Shown here piece after piece: positions 52,545-60,489 of a stretch of 64,000 bases of DNA. The notes below the pieces were generated by a model. The model was not told where the DNA came from. It did no database searches and saw only the letters and a list, made by a program, of their open reading frames with translations. Origin of the DNA: Paracoccaceae bacterium. Lineage in GTDB: Bacteria; Pseudomonadota; Alphaproteobacteria; Rhodobacterales; Rhodobacteraceae. The position numbers and the translations under genes were made by a program. Where the stretch lies: the NCBI GenBank assembly GCA_022843025.1, contig JALHOL010000009.1, positions 144,925-208,924 of the forward strand. Reading direction: 5' to 3'. Every line of letters starts with the position of its first letter. The stretch's first letter is position 1.

Positions 52545-53021
52545 ATGAACCGCATCTGCCATATCGAGATTGACGAGAAGGGGTTGGCGCGGCCGACGCC
52601 CGAGATCGAGCAGGAGCGGCGGGTCGCGATTTTTGATCTGCTGGAGGAAAACTCATTCGCGCTGCCCCGGCGCGAGGATCGGGCGGCGATTGAAGGGCCG
52701 TTCCGGCTGGGCCTTGCCATCCGCGAGGGGCGGTTGGTGTTCGACATCGGGTCGGAGGCGGGGGTGAAGGTGGGGGAGTTCCACCTGAGCCTGGGGCCGT
52801 TCAAGCAGGTGGTGAAGGACTATTTCCAGATCTGCGAAAGCTATTTCGAGGCGGTCAAGCGCCTGCCCCCCAGCCAGATCGAGGCGATCGACATGGCGCG
52901 GCGCGGGATTCACAATGAGGGCGCGCGGGTGTTGCAGGAGCGGCTTGAGGGCAAGGCCGAGGTGGATACCGATACGGCGCGGCGGCTGTTCACGCTGATC
53001 TGCGTCCTGCACTGGGGTTGA
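52545..53021 (+). CDS. UPF0262 family protein
   Basis: A 158-residue soluble protein. ICHIEIDEKGLARPTPEIEQ at the N-terminus, FRLGLAIREGRLVFDIGSEA in the middle and KQVVKDYFQICESYFEAVK are the conserved parts of UPF0262, an alphaproteobacterial family of unknown function. Its stop overlaps the TTG start of the phosphatase gene (TTGA). The 189 bases upstream hold only a small TCACCC/GGGTGA stem (52514-52528). Confidence 0.88.
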   Translation: MNRICHIEIDEKGLARPTPEIEQERRVAIFDLLEENSFALPRREDRAAIEGPFRLGLAIREGRLVFDIGSEAGVKVGEFHLSLGPFKQVVKDYFQICESYFEAVKRLPPSQIEAIDMARRGIHNEGARVLQERLEGKAEVDTDTARRLFTLICVLHWG

Positions 53022-53494
53022 TCTTGGGAGACAGCTTTCCCACGTCGGTTCTGTTCTGCTGCGACCACAATGCCGTACGGTCACCCATGGCCGAGGGGCT
53101 TATGAAACAGATGTATGGCCAGCGGGCCTATGTCCAATCGGCGGGCGTGAAGAATGACATGGAGGTGGACGGCTTCTCGATCGCGGTATGCAAGGAATGG
53201 GGGATCGAATTGTCGCGGCACCGGTCGCGCAGTTTCGAGGAAATGCAGGAATGGGGCGATGATTTGAGCCAGTTTGATCTGATCGTCGCGCTGTCGCCGG
53301 CAAGCCAGCGCACGGCGCTGGAATTGACGCGGTTCTATCATCTGGATGTGGAATATTGGCCGATCCTGGACCCGACGGGGCTGGGCGAAAGCCGCGAGGC
53401 GAAGCTGGCGGCCTATCGGCAGGCGCGCGACCAGATCCGGGAACGGATGATCGGGCGGTTCGGGCCGCCCACGGAAGAGGATAAAAGACCATGA
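53018..53494 (+). CDS. Low-molecular-weight phosphatase family protein (LMW-PTP/ArsC fold)
   Basis: A 158-residue protein with the active-site loop Cys15-x5-Arg21 (FCCDHNAVRSPMAEGL) and the general-acid Asp in WPILDPTGLG. The fold covers low-molecular-weight protein tyrosine phosphatases and thioredoxin-type arsenate reductases. The Asn-Ala-Val instead of the phosphatase Gly-Asn in the loop is typical of the group found next to UPF0262. The start is TTG 53018, overlapping the previous stop. It overlaps the next gene by four bases. Physiological substrate unknown. Confidence 0.82.
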   Translation: MILGDSFPTSVLFCCDHNAVRSPMAEGLMKQMYGQRAYVQSAGVKNDMEVDGFSIAVCKEWGIELSRHRSRSFEEMQEWGDDLSQFDLIVALSPASQRTALELTRFYHLDVEYWPILDPTGLGESREAKLAAYRQARDQIRERMIGRFGPPTEEDKRP

Positions 53495-53901
53495 GCCGGA
53501 CGGAAGCGGAGGCGCTGATCGCGCGCTATTATGCGGCCTTCAATGCGGGCGATGCGGGCGGCATGCTGGATTGTGTGGCCGAGGATGTGGAGCATCGGGT
53601 GAATGAGGGTGGCGTGCGGCGGGGGCGGGCGCTGTTCGCCGAATTCTGTTCGCATATGGGGGTGAGCTATCGCGAAGAGCTGAAGGATCTGGTGATCTTT
53701 GCCAATGCAGACGGCACGCGGGGCGCGGCGGAATTCGTGGTGCATGGCGAATATCTGCAAACCGATCCCGGCCTGCCGGAGGCTGCGGGCCAGCGCTATA
53801 TCCTGCCGGCGGGCGGGTTCTTTGACATCCGGGGTGGCAAGATCGCGCGGGTGACGACCTTCTACAATCTGAACGACTGGATCGCACAGGTTTCTGCATG
53901 A
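53491..53901 (+). CDS. SnoaL-like / ketosteroid isomerase-related protein
   Basis: A 136-residue cone-fold protein of the NTF2/SnoaL group. Recognisable parts are LIARYYAAFNAGDAGGMLDC, VAEDVEHRVNEGG and the final strand FFDIRGGKIARVTTFYNLNDW. Catalytic residues cannot be assigned with confidence. ATG 53491 overlaps the phosphatase stop, and its own stop overlaps the GNAT gene, so the three are translationally coupled. Enzymatic role unknown. Confidence 0.82.
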   Translation: MSRTEAEALIARYYAAFNAGDAGGMLDCVAEDVEHRVNEGGVRRGRALFAEFCSHMGVSYREELKDLVIFANADGTRGAAEFVVHGEYLQTDPGLPEAAGQRYILPAGGFFDIRGGKIARVTTFYNLNDWIAQVSA

Positions 53902-54503
53902 GCCGCGACCTGCCGGAGGGGATTTCCGTCCGGGCGCTGCGCGGGGCGGCGTTGGAGGCGGCGCTGGACGATGTGGCGCGGCTGCGCATCGCGGTATTCC
54001 GGGATTGGCCGTATCTGTATGACGGGTCGCTGGACTATGAGCGGGAATATCTGAGCACCTATCGTGACAGTCCGGGGGCGCTTTTGGTGGGGGCGTTCTT
54101 TGGGGATGTGCTGGTCGGGGCATCGACATCCACCCCGATGGAAGATCACGCCGAAGCCTTCGCCGCGCCTTTTGCAGGCCGTGGGGTGGCGCTGGAGGAT
54201 ATTCTTTACGGTGCGGAATCGGTGCTGCTGCCGGAATATCGCGGCAAGGGGATCGGGCATCGCTTCGTCGACCTGCGCGAGGACCATGCGCGGGCGTTGG
54301 GGCGGGGGCATGTGGCCTTTTGTTCGGTGATGCGACCGGAGGATCACCCGCTGAGGCCTGCGACGTACCGGACCAATGATGCCTTTTGGCAGGGCCGGGG
54401 CTATGCCCCGCTGCCGGGGGTGGTGGCCGAGTTTTCGTGGAAGGATATCGGGCAGGCGGGCGAAAGCCTGAAGCCGTTGCAGTTCTGGATGCGGGCGGTG
54501 TGA
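53898..54503 (+). CDS. GNAT family acetyltransferase
   Basis: A 201-residue protein with the acetyl-CoA loop of GNAT enzymes in ESVLLPEYRGKGIGHRFVD (R-G-K-G-I-G) and a C-terminal YRTNDAFWQGRGYAPL strand. N-terminal RLRIAVFRDWPYLYDG and YEREYLSTY are shared with a small group of bacterial GNATs. It is coupled to the SnoaL-like gene by a four-base overlap. Substrate unknown. Confidence 0.85.
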   Translation: MSRDLPEGISVRALRGAALEAALDDVARLRIAVFRDWPYLYDGSLDYEREYLSTYRDSPGALLVGAFFGDVLVGASTSTPMEDHAEAFAAPFAGRGVALEDILYGAESVLLPEYRGKGIGHRFVDLREDHARALGRGHVAFCSVMRPEDHPLRPATYRTNDAFWQGRGYAPLPGVVAEFSWKDIGQAGESLKPLQFWMRAV

Positions 54504-54639
54504 TGCCCCGGTCGCTCTGCTGTGGCGGGGCGGGCACGGCGGGGGGCGGGATCGGCAGAACGGGTTTGACGCTGCGCCGCCGGGGCGGTGATATGGGGCT
54601 GTGTTGGTGCCCTTGCGGGGGATCGTAGCGAGGTGCGGG

Positions 54640-55716
54640 ATGGCCCGATCACCCTATCAGAAACTGGAGCGGCGGGCCTTTTGGCGGTTCGGGGTTGAGG
54701 GGCGGCGGTCCTTTGCCGAGGCCGAGATGTTTCGCCCGCGCTTTGGGATTGATGCCGCGACGCGGGTGGCGACGGCGGGTTCGTGCTTTGCCCAGCATGT
54801 CGGGCGGGCCCTGCGCGCGGCGGGGGTGGATGTGATCGACGCCGAGCCGGTGCCGGATTTCGTATCCGATCAGGTGGCGCGGGATCATGGGTACCGGCTG
54901 TTTTCAGCCCGGCATGGCAATATCTATACCGCCGCCCATCTGGCGCAGTTGGCGCGCGAGGCGTGGGAGGGGTTTCGTCCGGCAGAGCCGGTATGGTCGC
55001 TTGGGGCGCGGTTCGTCGATGCGCAGCGCCCTTCGGTGGAGCCGTTGGGCCATGCCACGACGGAAGAGGTGATCTGGCATCGGGACCGGCATCTGGAACG
55101 GATCCGCGCGGCCTGGGGTGCGGCGGATGTGTTCGTGTTCACCTTTGGGCTGACCGAGGCCTTTCGTCATCGCGAGAGCGGGACGGTCTTTCCCATGGCG
55201 CCCGGTGTGTTGGGTGGGGAGTATGATCCGGCGCTGCACGGCTTTCACAACTTTACTGTATCCGAGACGGTGGCGGCTTTTTCCGAGTTCATGGCGCTGG
55301 CGCGGGCGGTCAATCCGGGGCTGCGGTTTCTGATCACCGTGTCGCCCGTGCCATTGGCCGCGACGGCGAGTGGCGATCATGTCGAGGTGGCGACAGTGCG
55401 GTCGAAATCCATCCTGCGGGCGGCCTGTGACGAGATTGTGCGGGCGCAGGAGGGGGTGGATTACTTTCCATCCTACGAGATCATCACCTCGCCTTCGACC
55501 GGGGGGCGGTTCTACCGCGAGAACCTGCGCGACGTGACCGAAGAAGGCGTGGCCACGGTGATGGCGACGTTGAAGGCCTGCTATGGGTTGTCTGAGGCGG
55601 CTGTAGCAGGCGCAAGCCCGACAGTTGAGCAGGACGCGGCGCGCGAAGAGGCGGCGGATGACCTGCGCTGCGAAGAGGTGCTTCTGGGCCGCTTTGCCGC
55701 CACGGCGGTGCCGTGA
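54640..55716 (+). CDS. GSCFA domain protein
   Basis: A 358-residue protein named for its N-terminal motif, here RVATAGSCFAQHVGRAL. It also has VFVFTFGLTEAFRHRESGTVFPMAPG and FLITVSPVPLAATA, the conserved blocks of the GSCFA domain, which belongs to the SGNH/GDSL hydrolase-like fold. ATG 54640 has AGGTG five bases upstream; the 39 bases before are open but not conserved. The following SGNH-like gene starts inside its stop. Such proteins often occur with surface-glycan genes, where they may move or remove O-acyl groups. No signal peptide is seen. Confidence 0.85.
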   Translation: MARSPYQKLERRAFWRFGVEGRRSFAEAEMFRPRFGIDAATRVATAGSCFAQHVGRALRAAGVDVIDAEPVPDFVSDQVARDHGYRLFSARHGNIYTAAHLAQLAREAWEGFRPAEPVWSLGARFVDAQRPSVEPLGHATTEEVIWHRDRHLERIRAAWGAADVFVFTFGLTEAFRHRESGTVFPMAPGVLGGEYDPALHGFHNFTVSETVAAFSEFMALARAVNPGLRFLITVSPVPLAATASGDHVEVATVRSKSILRAACDEIVRAQEGVDYFPSYEIITSPSTGGRFYRENLRDVTEEGVATVMATLKACYGLSEAAVAGASPTVEQDAAREEAADDLRCEEVLLGRFAATAVP

Positions 55717-56501
55717 TGCGGATCATGGTTTACGGCAATTCGCATGTGATGGCCTGGCGCGAGGCCTGGGCCGGAATGGCGGCAAAGGTGCCGGGGGTGG
55801 AGATGGTCTTCTTCAGCCTGCCCGAGAAGATCCGCCAGCGGTACCGCTTTCGGGCGACGGGGCTTTTTGCGCCCCGGCGCAGCGTGACGCCGGATGAGCT
55901 GGAGCGTGTCGGCGCGATGAATGAGGGGCAGACAAGCTGCGCGCCGGGATCGGCGGATGTGGCCGTCTGTGTGGGCGCGGCGTGGTATCCCGAACGGGCG
56001 ATGGGCTTTGCCGCGCTGGGCGACCCGCCCGATGCAGCGCTGGCATCCGGGGGGAGGATGGTCTTTGGTTCGGGCCTTGTGCAGGCGGCGCTGGACGAGG
56101 CGAGTGCGGCTGCGCTGGGTGAATGGCAGATCGGGGCGGGGGGCGCGCGGCGACCCATCGTCTTTGGCCGCCCGGTCTATGCGGTGACCTGTCTGCAGGC
56201 CACCCATCGGCTGTATACGCCATGGGTGGCGGCGGCGGCCTATCCCGAGGCGGCGGCGTGGTTCGCGCAGGCCCATCGCGACAGGCTGGTGGCCCATGCG
56301 GCAGAAAAGGGCGTGGATTTCATGGCCCCACCCGCCGCATTGCACGGTGAACTTGGCCTGACGCGGGCGGAGTTTCTGGCGGAAGGGGGCGGCATCGTCG
56401 ATCCGCAGAACGCTGCGCTGCGGGGGGATCACAGCCATATGAATGCAGCCTATGGCCGGGCCTGCATCCAGCAGCTTTTGGCGGGGCTGGATGCAGGCTA
56501 G
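55716..56501 (+). CDS. SGNH-like hydrolase-fold protein paired with GSCFA gene
   Basis: A 261-residue protein. The N-terminal MVYGNSHVMAWREAW resembles SGNH block I in its Gly-x-Ser, and DHSHMNAAYGRA near the C-terminus resembles block V (Asp-x2-His). The middle is not recognisable. Its start lies inside the GSCFA stop (TGATG; GTG 55713 is the alternative). Coupled translation suggests a two-component activity, perhaps esterase or acyl transfer on a glycan. The family assignment is from the two motifs and is tentative. Confidence 0.65.
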   Translation: MRIMVYGNSHVMAWREAWAGMAAKVPGVEMVFFSLPEKIRQRYRFRATGLFAPRRSVTPDELERVGAMNEGQTSCAPGSADVAVCVGAAWYPERAMGFAALGDPPDAALASGGRMVFGSGLVQAALDEASAAALGEWQIGAGGARRPIVFGRPVYAVTCLQATHRLYTPWVAAAAYPEAAAWFAQAHRDRLVAHAAEKGVDFMAPPAALHGELGLTRAEFLAEGGGIVDPQNAALRGDHSHMNAAYGRACIQQLLAGLDAG

Positions 56502-56516
56502 GGCCTGCGGCTTGTG

Positions 56517-57296
56517 TCACGCCCTGGCCATTTGCGGCAGCAGGTAGGGGCCGTTCAGCGGTGTCTGATTGGTGCGGATGGCGCAGTGATAGGCCTGTGA
56601 CAGCAGCGTGTCGGTCAGCACCTCGGACGGGGGGCCTGCGGCGAGGAGGCGGCCGTCCGTGAGTAGGATCACGTGATCGGCGGTCATGGCGGTGAGGTTG
56701 AGGTCGTGCAGGACGGTGACCACACCGCCGCCCTCGGTCGCGAAGCGGCGGGCGCGGCGCATGACCAGAAGCTGATGCGCGATGTCGAGGCTGGAGACCG
56801 GTTCATCGAGGAACAGCCACATCGGCCCCTGATCGCCGCGCGGGCGGCGGGCCTGGGCAAGGGCGCGGGCGAAGTGGATGCGCTGGCGTTCGCCGCCCGA
56901 CAGGGCATGGATGGGGCGGTGGGCGAACCCGGAGAGATCAACCTCGGCAAGCAGGCGGTGGATCAGGGCGGGGTCGGCGGGGCCGGGCCCGGCCTCGATG
57001 CCGAGTTGCAGGATTTCCGCCACGGTGAAGGGAAAGGCGACCTGCGTTTCCTGCGCCAGTACGGCGCGGCGGGCGGCGAGGGCACGAGGGGAGAGGCGGG
57101 CGATGTCATCCCCGTTCAGGGTGATGTGGCCCGTGAGCGCGTGCAGGTCGCCCGTCAGCGCGGCCAAGAGCGTGGTCTTGCCCGATCCGTTGGGGCCGAT
57201 GATGGCGGTGACCTGTCCGGGGCGGGCGGTGAGGGTGATGCCCGTCAGGATCGTGCGGCCATCGCGGGCGAGGGTGAGGTTGGTGGCGGTGAGCAT
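56517..57296 (-). CDS. hmuV: Heme ABC transporter ATP-binding protein
   Basis: A 259-residue ATPase with Walker A GPNGSGKTT at 34-42, the Q-loop LAQETQVAFPFTVAEILQLG, signature LSGGERQRIHFARALAQ and Walker B WLFLDEPVSSLD. The AFPFTV block is characteristic of HmuV. It powers heme import through HmuU. It is the last gene of the hmuSTUV operon, three bases after hmuU, and converges on the SGNH-like gene with a 15-base gap. Confidence 0.93.
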   Translation of the reverse strand: MLTATNLTLARDGRTILTGITLTARPGQVTAIIGPNGSGKTTLLAALTGDLHALTGHITLNGDDIARLSPRALAARRAVLAQETQVAFPFTVAEILQLGIEAGPGPADPALIHRLLAEVDLSGFAHRPIHALSGGERQRIHFARALAQARRPRGDQGPMWLFLDEPVSSLDIAHQLLVMRRARRFATEGGGVVTVLHDLNLTAMTADHVILLTDGRLLAAGPPSEVLTDTLLSQAYHCAIRTNQTPLNGPYLLPQMARA

Positions 57297-57299
57297 GGG

Positions 57300-58361
57300 T
57301 CAGATCCCGGCAAGGCCCCGGCGGCGCAGCAGGATCCACAGAAACACGGGCGCGCCGAGTGTGGCGGTGACGATGCCGATGGGAAGCTCGGCCGGGGCGG
57401 TGAGAGTGCGGGCGATCATGTCGGCCCCGATCAGGAGGGTTCCGCCCAGAAGGGCGGCGTGGGGCAGCAGGGCGCGGTGGTCGGGTCCGGTGGCAAGGCG
57501 CAGAAGGTGCGGCACGACGATGCCGACAAAGCCGATGCCGCCTGCGATGGCCGTGGCCGCGCCTGCGGCGGCGGCGGTGGCGAGGATGGTCAGCCGTTTG
57601 GTGCGTTCGACATGGATGCCGAGGTGGGCGGCTTGTGGTTCTCCGAGTGCCAATGCGTTGAGCGCGCGGGCGAGGAGGGGGGAGAGGAGCAGGACGGGCA
57701 GGATCAGCGGCAGGGCGGTGGCGATCTTGGCCCAGCTGGCCCCGGCGAGCGAGCCCATGGACCAGAAGGTGAGGTCGCGCAACTGCTGATCATCGGCGAG
57801 GAAGGTGAGGATGCCCGTGGCCGCGCCTGCGATGGCCCCCAGCGCGATGCCTGCGAGCAGCAGGGTGGCGATGGCGGTTTGCCCGCCTGAGGCGGCGACG
57901 CGGGTGAGGATGAGCGTGGCGATCCAGCCGCCAAGGAAGGCCGCAAAGGGGATGAGATGCGCGCCTGTCAGCGCGGCGAGGGCGGGGGGCAGCAAGCCGC
58001 CCAGCACGATGGCGCTGACCGCGCCAAGGCCTGCCCCTGCGCCGACGCCGACGATGCCGGGATCGGCGAGGGGGTTGCGGAACAGGCCCTGCATCAGCGC
58101 GCCCGCCACAGCCAGCGCCGCGCCGACCATCAGGCCCATGGCGAGGCGGGGAAGGCGGATGTCGTAAAGGATGAGAGTCTCGGCCCGTGTCAGCGCCTCG
58201 CCCCCGGTGAAGGCGGCGATCAGGCGGGTGGGCGAGAGGCCCGCCGCCCCGGTGCCGAGCGACAGCAGCGAGACGGCGAGGAGGAGCGCCACGAGGGTGA
58301 GCGTCACCGCCCGCGGTTGCGGGCGGCTGTGGGCGCGAAGGGGAAGGGGGAGGGCGACCAT
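57300..58361 (-). CDS. hmuU: Heme ABC transporter permease
   Basis: A 353-residue FecCD-type permease with about ten hydrophobic segments. The family blocks RLPRLAMGLMVGAALAVAGALMQ, NPLADPGIVGVGAGAGLGA and GGIGFVGIVVPHLLRLATGPDHR are present. It forms the inner-membrane channel for heme with HmuV and HmuT. The spacing to hmuT and hmuV is three bases each. Confidence 0.94.
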   Translation of the reverse strand: MVALPLPLRAHSRPQPRAVTLTLVALLLAVSLLSLGTGAAGLSPTRLIAAFTGGEALTRAETLILYDIRLPRLAMGLMVGAALAVAGALMQGLFRNPLADPGIVGVGAGAGLGAVSAIVLGGLLPPALAALTGAHLIPFAAFLGGWIATLILTRVAASGGQTAIATLLLAGIALGAIAGAATGILTFLADDQQLRDLTFWSMGSLAGASWAKIATALPLILPVLLLSPLLARALNALALGEPQAAHLGIHVERTKRLTILATAAAAGAATAIAGGIGFVGIVVPHLLRLATGPDHRALLPHAALLGGTLLIGADMIARTLTAPAELPIGIVTATLGAPVFLWILLRRRGLAGI

Positions 58362-58364
58362 CGC

Positions 58365-59207
58365 CTAGCCCTGACCGGGGTAGAGGAGCGTGTGCAGATC
58401 GGCAGCGGCCTGCGGGGTGCGGGGGCCGAAGCCGAGCAGCAGAAGGCCATCCATGCGCAGGATCGTGCCCGCCTTGGCGGCGGGGGTTTGCGAAAGGGCG
58501 GGATGGGCCAGCACCATGTCGTTGTTGATGGCGAGGTCGCCTTCACGGTCCATCATCAGGATCACGTCGGGGGCGGCGGTCAGGACCGCCTCATCCGTGA
58601 TTTGCTTGTAGCCATCGAACCCCTTGCCTGCATTGATGCCGCCTGCCAGTTCGATGATGCTTTCGGCAGACGAGCTTTCGCCGCCTGCCATGACGCGGCC
58701 GCCTTGCAGCGACAGGATGAACAGGACGCGTTTCGGGGATTCCACAGTGGCGGCGCGGGCGCGGGCCTGTTGGAGGCCTTGCGCCACCTCGGCGGCGAGC
58801 GCCTTGCCTTCGTCGGGCAGGTCGAGCGCGTTGGCGATGGTGGTGATCTTGGCGATCAGGCCATCGGGGGAGGTGTCGGGGCCGGACATGGTGAAGGGGA
58901 TGCCTGCCGCGTTCAGCACATCCAGCGCTTCCTGCGGGCCTGCGCCGGATTCCGACAGGATCAGGTCGGGGTTCAGGGCGAGCACGCCTTCGGGCGAGAG
59001 GGCGCGGAAATAGCCGACATCGGGAAGGGAGGTGACTGAGGGCGGGAAGGTGGAAGTGCTGTCGCGCCCGATCAGCCTGTCCTGTGCGCCGAGGGCGACG
59101 GCGATTTCGGTGACAGAGCCACCGAGGGTAAGGACGCGCTGGGCGGGGTCGGCGAAGGCCGGGGTGGCAAGCGCAAGCGCGAGGGTGAGAGAGAGGCGGA
59201 AGGTCAT
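58365..59207 (-). CDS. hmuT: Periplasmic heme-binding protein
   Basis: A 280-residue substrate-binding protein with a signal peptide (LSLTLALALATPAFADP) and the TroA-like fold: RVLTLGGSVTEIAVALGAQ, RDSTSTFPPSVTSLPDVGYF, LALNPDLILSESGAGP. The Tyr in VGYFRALSPEG is at the place of the heme-ligand Tyr in HmuT/PhuT. ATG 59207 overlaps the hmuS stop by four bases. It delivers heme to HmuUV. Confidence 0.93.
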   Translation of the reverse strand: MTFRLSLTLALALATPAFADPAQRVLTLGGSVTEIAVALGAQDRLIGRDSTSTFPPSVTSLPDVGYFRALSPEGVLALNPDLILSESGAGPQEALDVLNAAGIPFTMSGPDTSPDGLIAKITTIANALDLPDEGKALAAEVAQGLQQARARAATVESPKRVLFILSLQGGRVMAGGESSSAESIIELAGGINAGKGFDGYKQITDEAVLTAAPDVILMMDREGDLAINNDMVLAHPALSQTPAAKAGTILRMDGLLLLGFGPRTPQAAADLHTLLYPGQG

Positions 59208-60256
59208 GCGGGCACCCCTTCGACAGCGGGCAGCGTGGCGATGAAGGCGTTCCATGCGGTGGGGGCGGCATCCTTGCGATAGCCGAAGATTTGCAGGATC
59301 AGGCCACCGTCCCTGTCAAACGCCTCGATGCTGTTGGCATCGCCGGTGCGGGTGGGTTTCCAGACGCGCCAGACCTGCGCAATGTGATCGCTGCGCAGGT
59401 GCAGGTTAAAGCGCGGGTCCATGACGTTGATCCATGGCCCCATGGGGACGACCTTGGCGATGGGGCCGCCGTGGATCTGGATGCAGCCCTGATTGCCCAC
59501 GAAGATCATCAGTGGGATGGCGGCATCGGCGGCGGCGTGCAGGGCGCGGGTGATGCTGTCCGGCGCGATGCGTTCGGCGCGGGGTTGGCCGGCGAGTTGG
59601 TAGGCACCCAGACGGTTCATCTTCAGCCTGCGGGTGAGGGTGTTGAACTGATGCGTGTCGGTCATCGCGTCCCAGTCGCGGCGCAGATCATCGGCGCGGG
59701 CAGGGTTGCCCCGGGGGCTTTCGGTCGGGATGCGGGGCGCGAGGATCAGCGATTGCGGCTGGTCGGGCAGGCCGAGCGTGGCGGTGAGGCTGTCGAAGGC
59801 ATCGGCGTTCGATTCGGGTTTGAGATGCACCTTGTGGACGGCGTCCCCTGCCGCATCAAAGATTTGCAGGCTGCGTTTCGGGCCATCTTCGGCCTGATCC
59901 ACCACAGCGAAGGCGTGGGTCCAGTGGTCGGGGAAGATGCGCAGGTCAATCTCGGGGTCGAGCACCATCGCGGCATGGGGGCCGGACCGGTAATCGGAAT
60001 AGACGCCGCGCCGTTCATGGACGCAGGATTCGTTGCGCGTCAGGGCCATGACATCCCCCAGATCGCGGATCAGCGGGAAAAGACGGTCGGGTGTGGCGTC
60101 GATGGCCACGGCCCCGTGGCCGACATGGGCGGCGACGAGCGCGGCCTCGGTCACGCCATGGGCATGGGCAAGATCGCGGGCGCGGGCCTTGGGGTTTGCC
60201 GCGCGCAGGGCGCGCAGGTCGGCGGGGGTCAGCAGGGGGGATTGGCCGTCAGCCAT
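59204..60256 (-). CDS. hmuS: Heme-degrading/heme-trafficking protein
   Basis: A 350-residue cytosolic protein with two HemS/ChuS-like repeats (about 35-165 and 205-345). Both halves end in family blocks: MALTRNESCVHERRGVYSDY in the first, and VGNQGCIQIHGGP followed by NLHLRSDHIAQVWRVWKPT in the second. It accepts imported heme, and in some species opens the ring to release iron. First gene of the hmuSTUV operon, divergent from hmuR across 233 bases. Confidence 0.94.
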   Translation of the reverse strand: MADGQSPLLTPADLRALRAANPKARARDLAHAHGVTEAALVAAHVGHGAVAIDATPDRLFPLIRDLGDVMALTRNESCVHERRGVYSDYRSGPHAAMVLDPEIDLRIFPDHWTHAFAVVDQAEDGPKRSLQIFDAAGDAVHKVHLKPESNADAFDSLTATLGLPDQPQSLILAPRIPTESPRGNPARADDLRRDWDAMTDTHQFNTLTRRLKMNRLGAYQLAGQPRAERIAPDSITRALHAAADAAIPLMIFVGNQGCIQIHGGPIAKVVPMGPWINVMDPRFNLHLRSDHIAQVWRVWKPTRTGDANSIEAFDRDGGLILQIFGYRKDAAPTAWNAFIATLPAVEGVPA

Positions 60257-60320
60257 GGGATGCTCCAGACAGGAAAGGGCGCGTCTGGCGGTCGGCGGGG
60301 CCGGGGCTGGTGCGCGTGGA

Positions 60321-60377
60321 TCAAGTATCGGGCAGGTTTCGCGGATACTTGACAGTTACAGTCAGGCTTTCTAGAAG
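60321..60377 (+). promoter_or_regulatory. hmuR promoter with iron-rhodo-box-like operator
   Basis: TTGACA (60349-60354), a 17-base spacer and TAGAAG (60372-60377) form a good sigma-70-type promoter for hmuR, with a leader of about 105 bases. TGA (60350-60352), nine bases, and TCA (60362-60364) match the TGA-N9-TCA iron-rhodo-box bound by RirA-like regulators in Rhodobacterales, overlapping the -35 box. In addition, TCAAGTATC (60321-60329) and GATACTTGA (60344-60352) are a perfect 9-bp inverted repeat reaching towards hmuS. Repression in iron-rich conditions is expected; regulator identity is inferred. Confidence 0.65.
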
Positions 60378-60489
60378 CCATTTCCTGACAGATCAAGTCG
60401 GAATATCCGCCATAGCGGACCGACCTGCCGCCAGCCACGCGATCCGCCCGGCCAGCCCTTCAGAAAAACAAAGACAAAAGGGGTTATCC

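Noticed and set aside
56673..57890. Plus-strand open frame of 405 codons
   Set aside because: It is antisense to hmuV and hmuU and very rich in Gly, Asp, Glu and Gln, as expected of a shadow frame.
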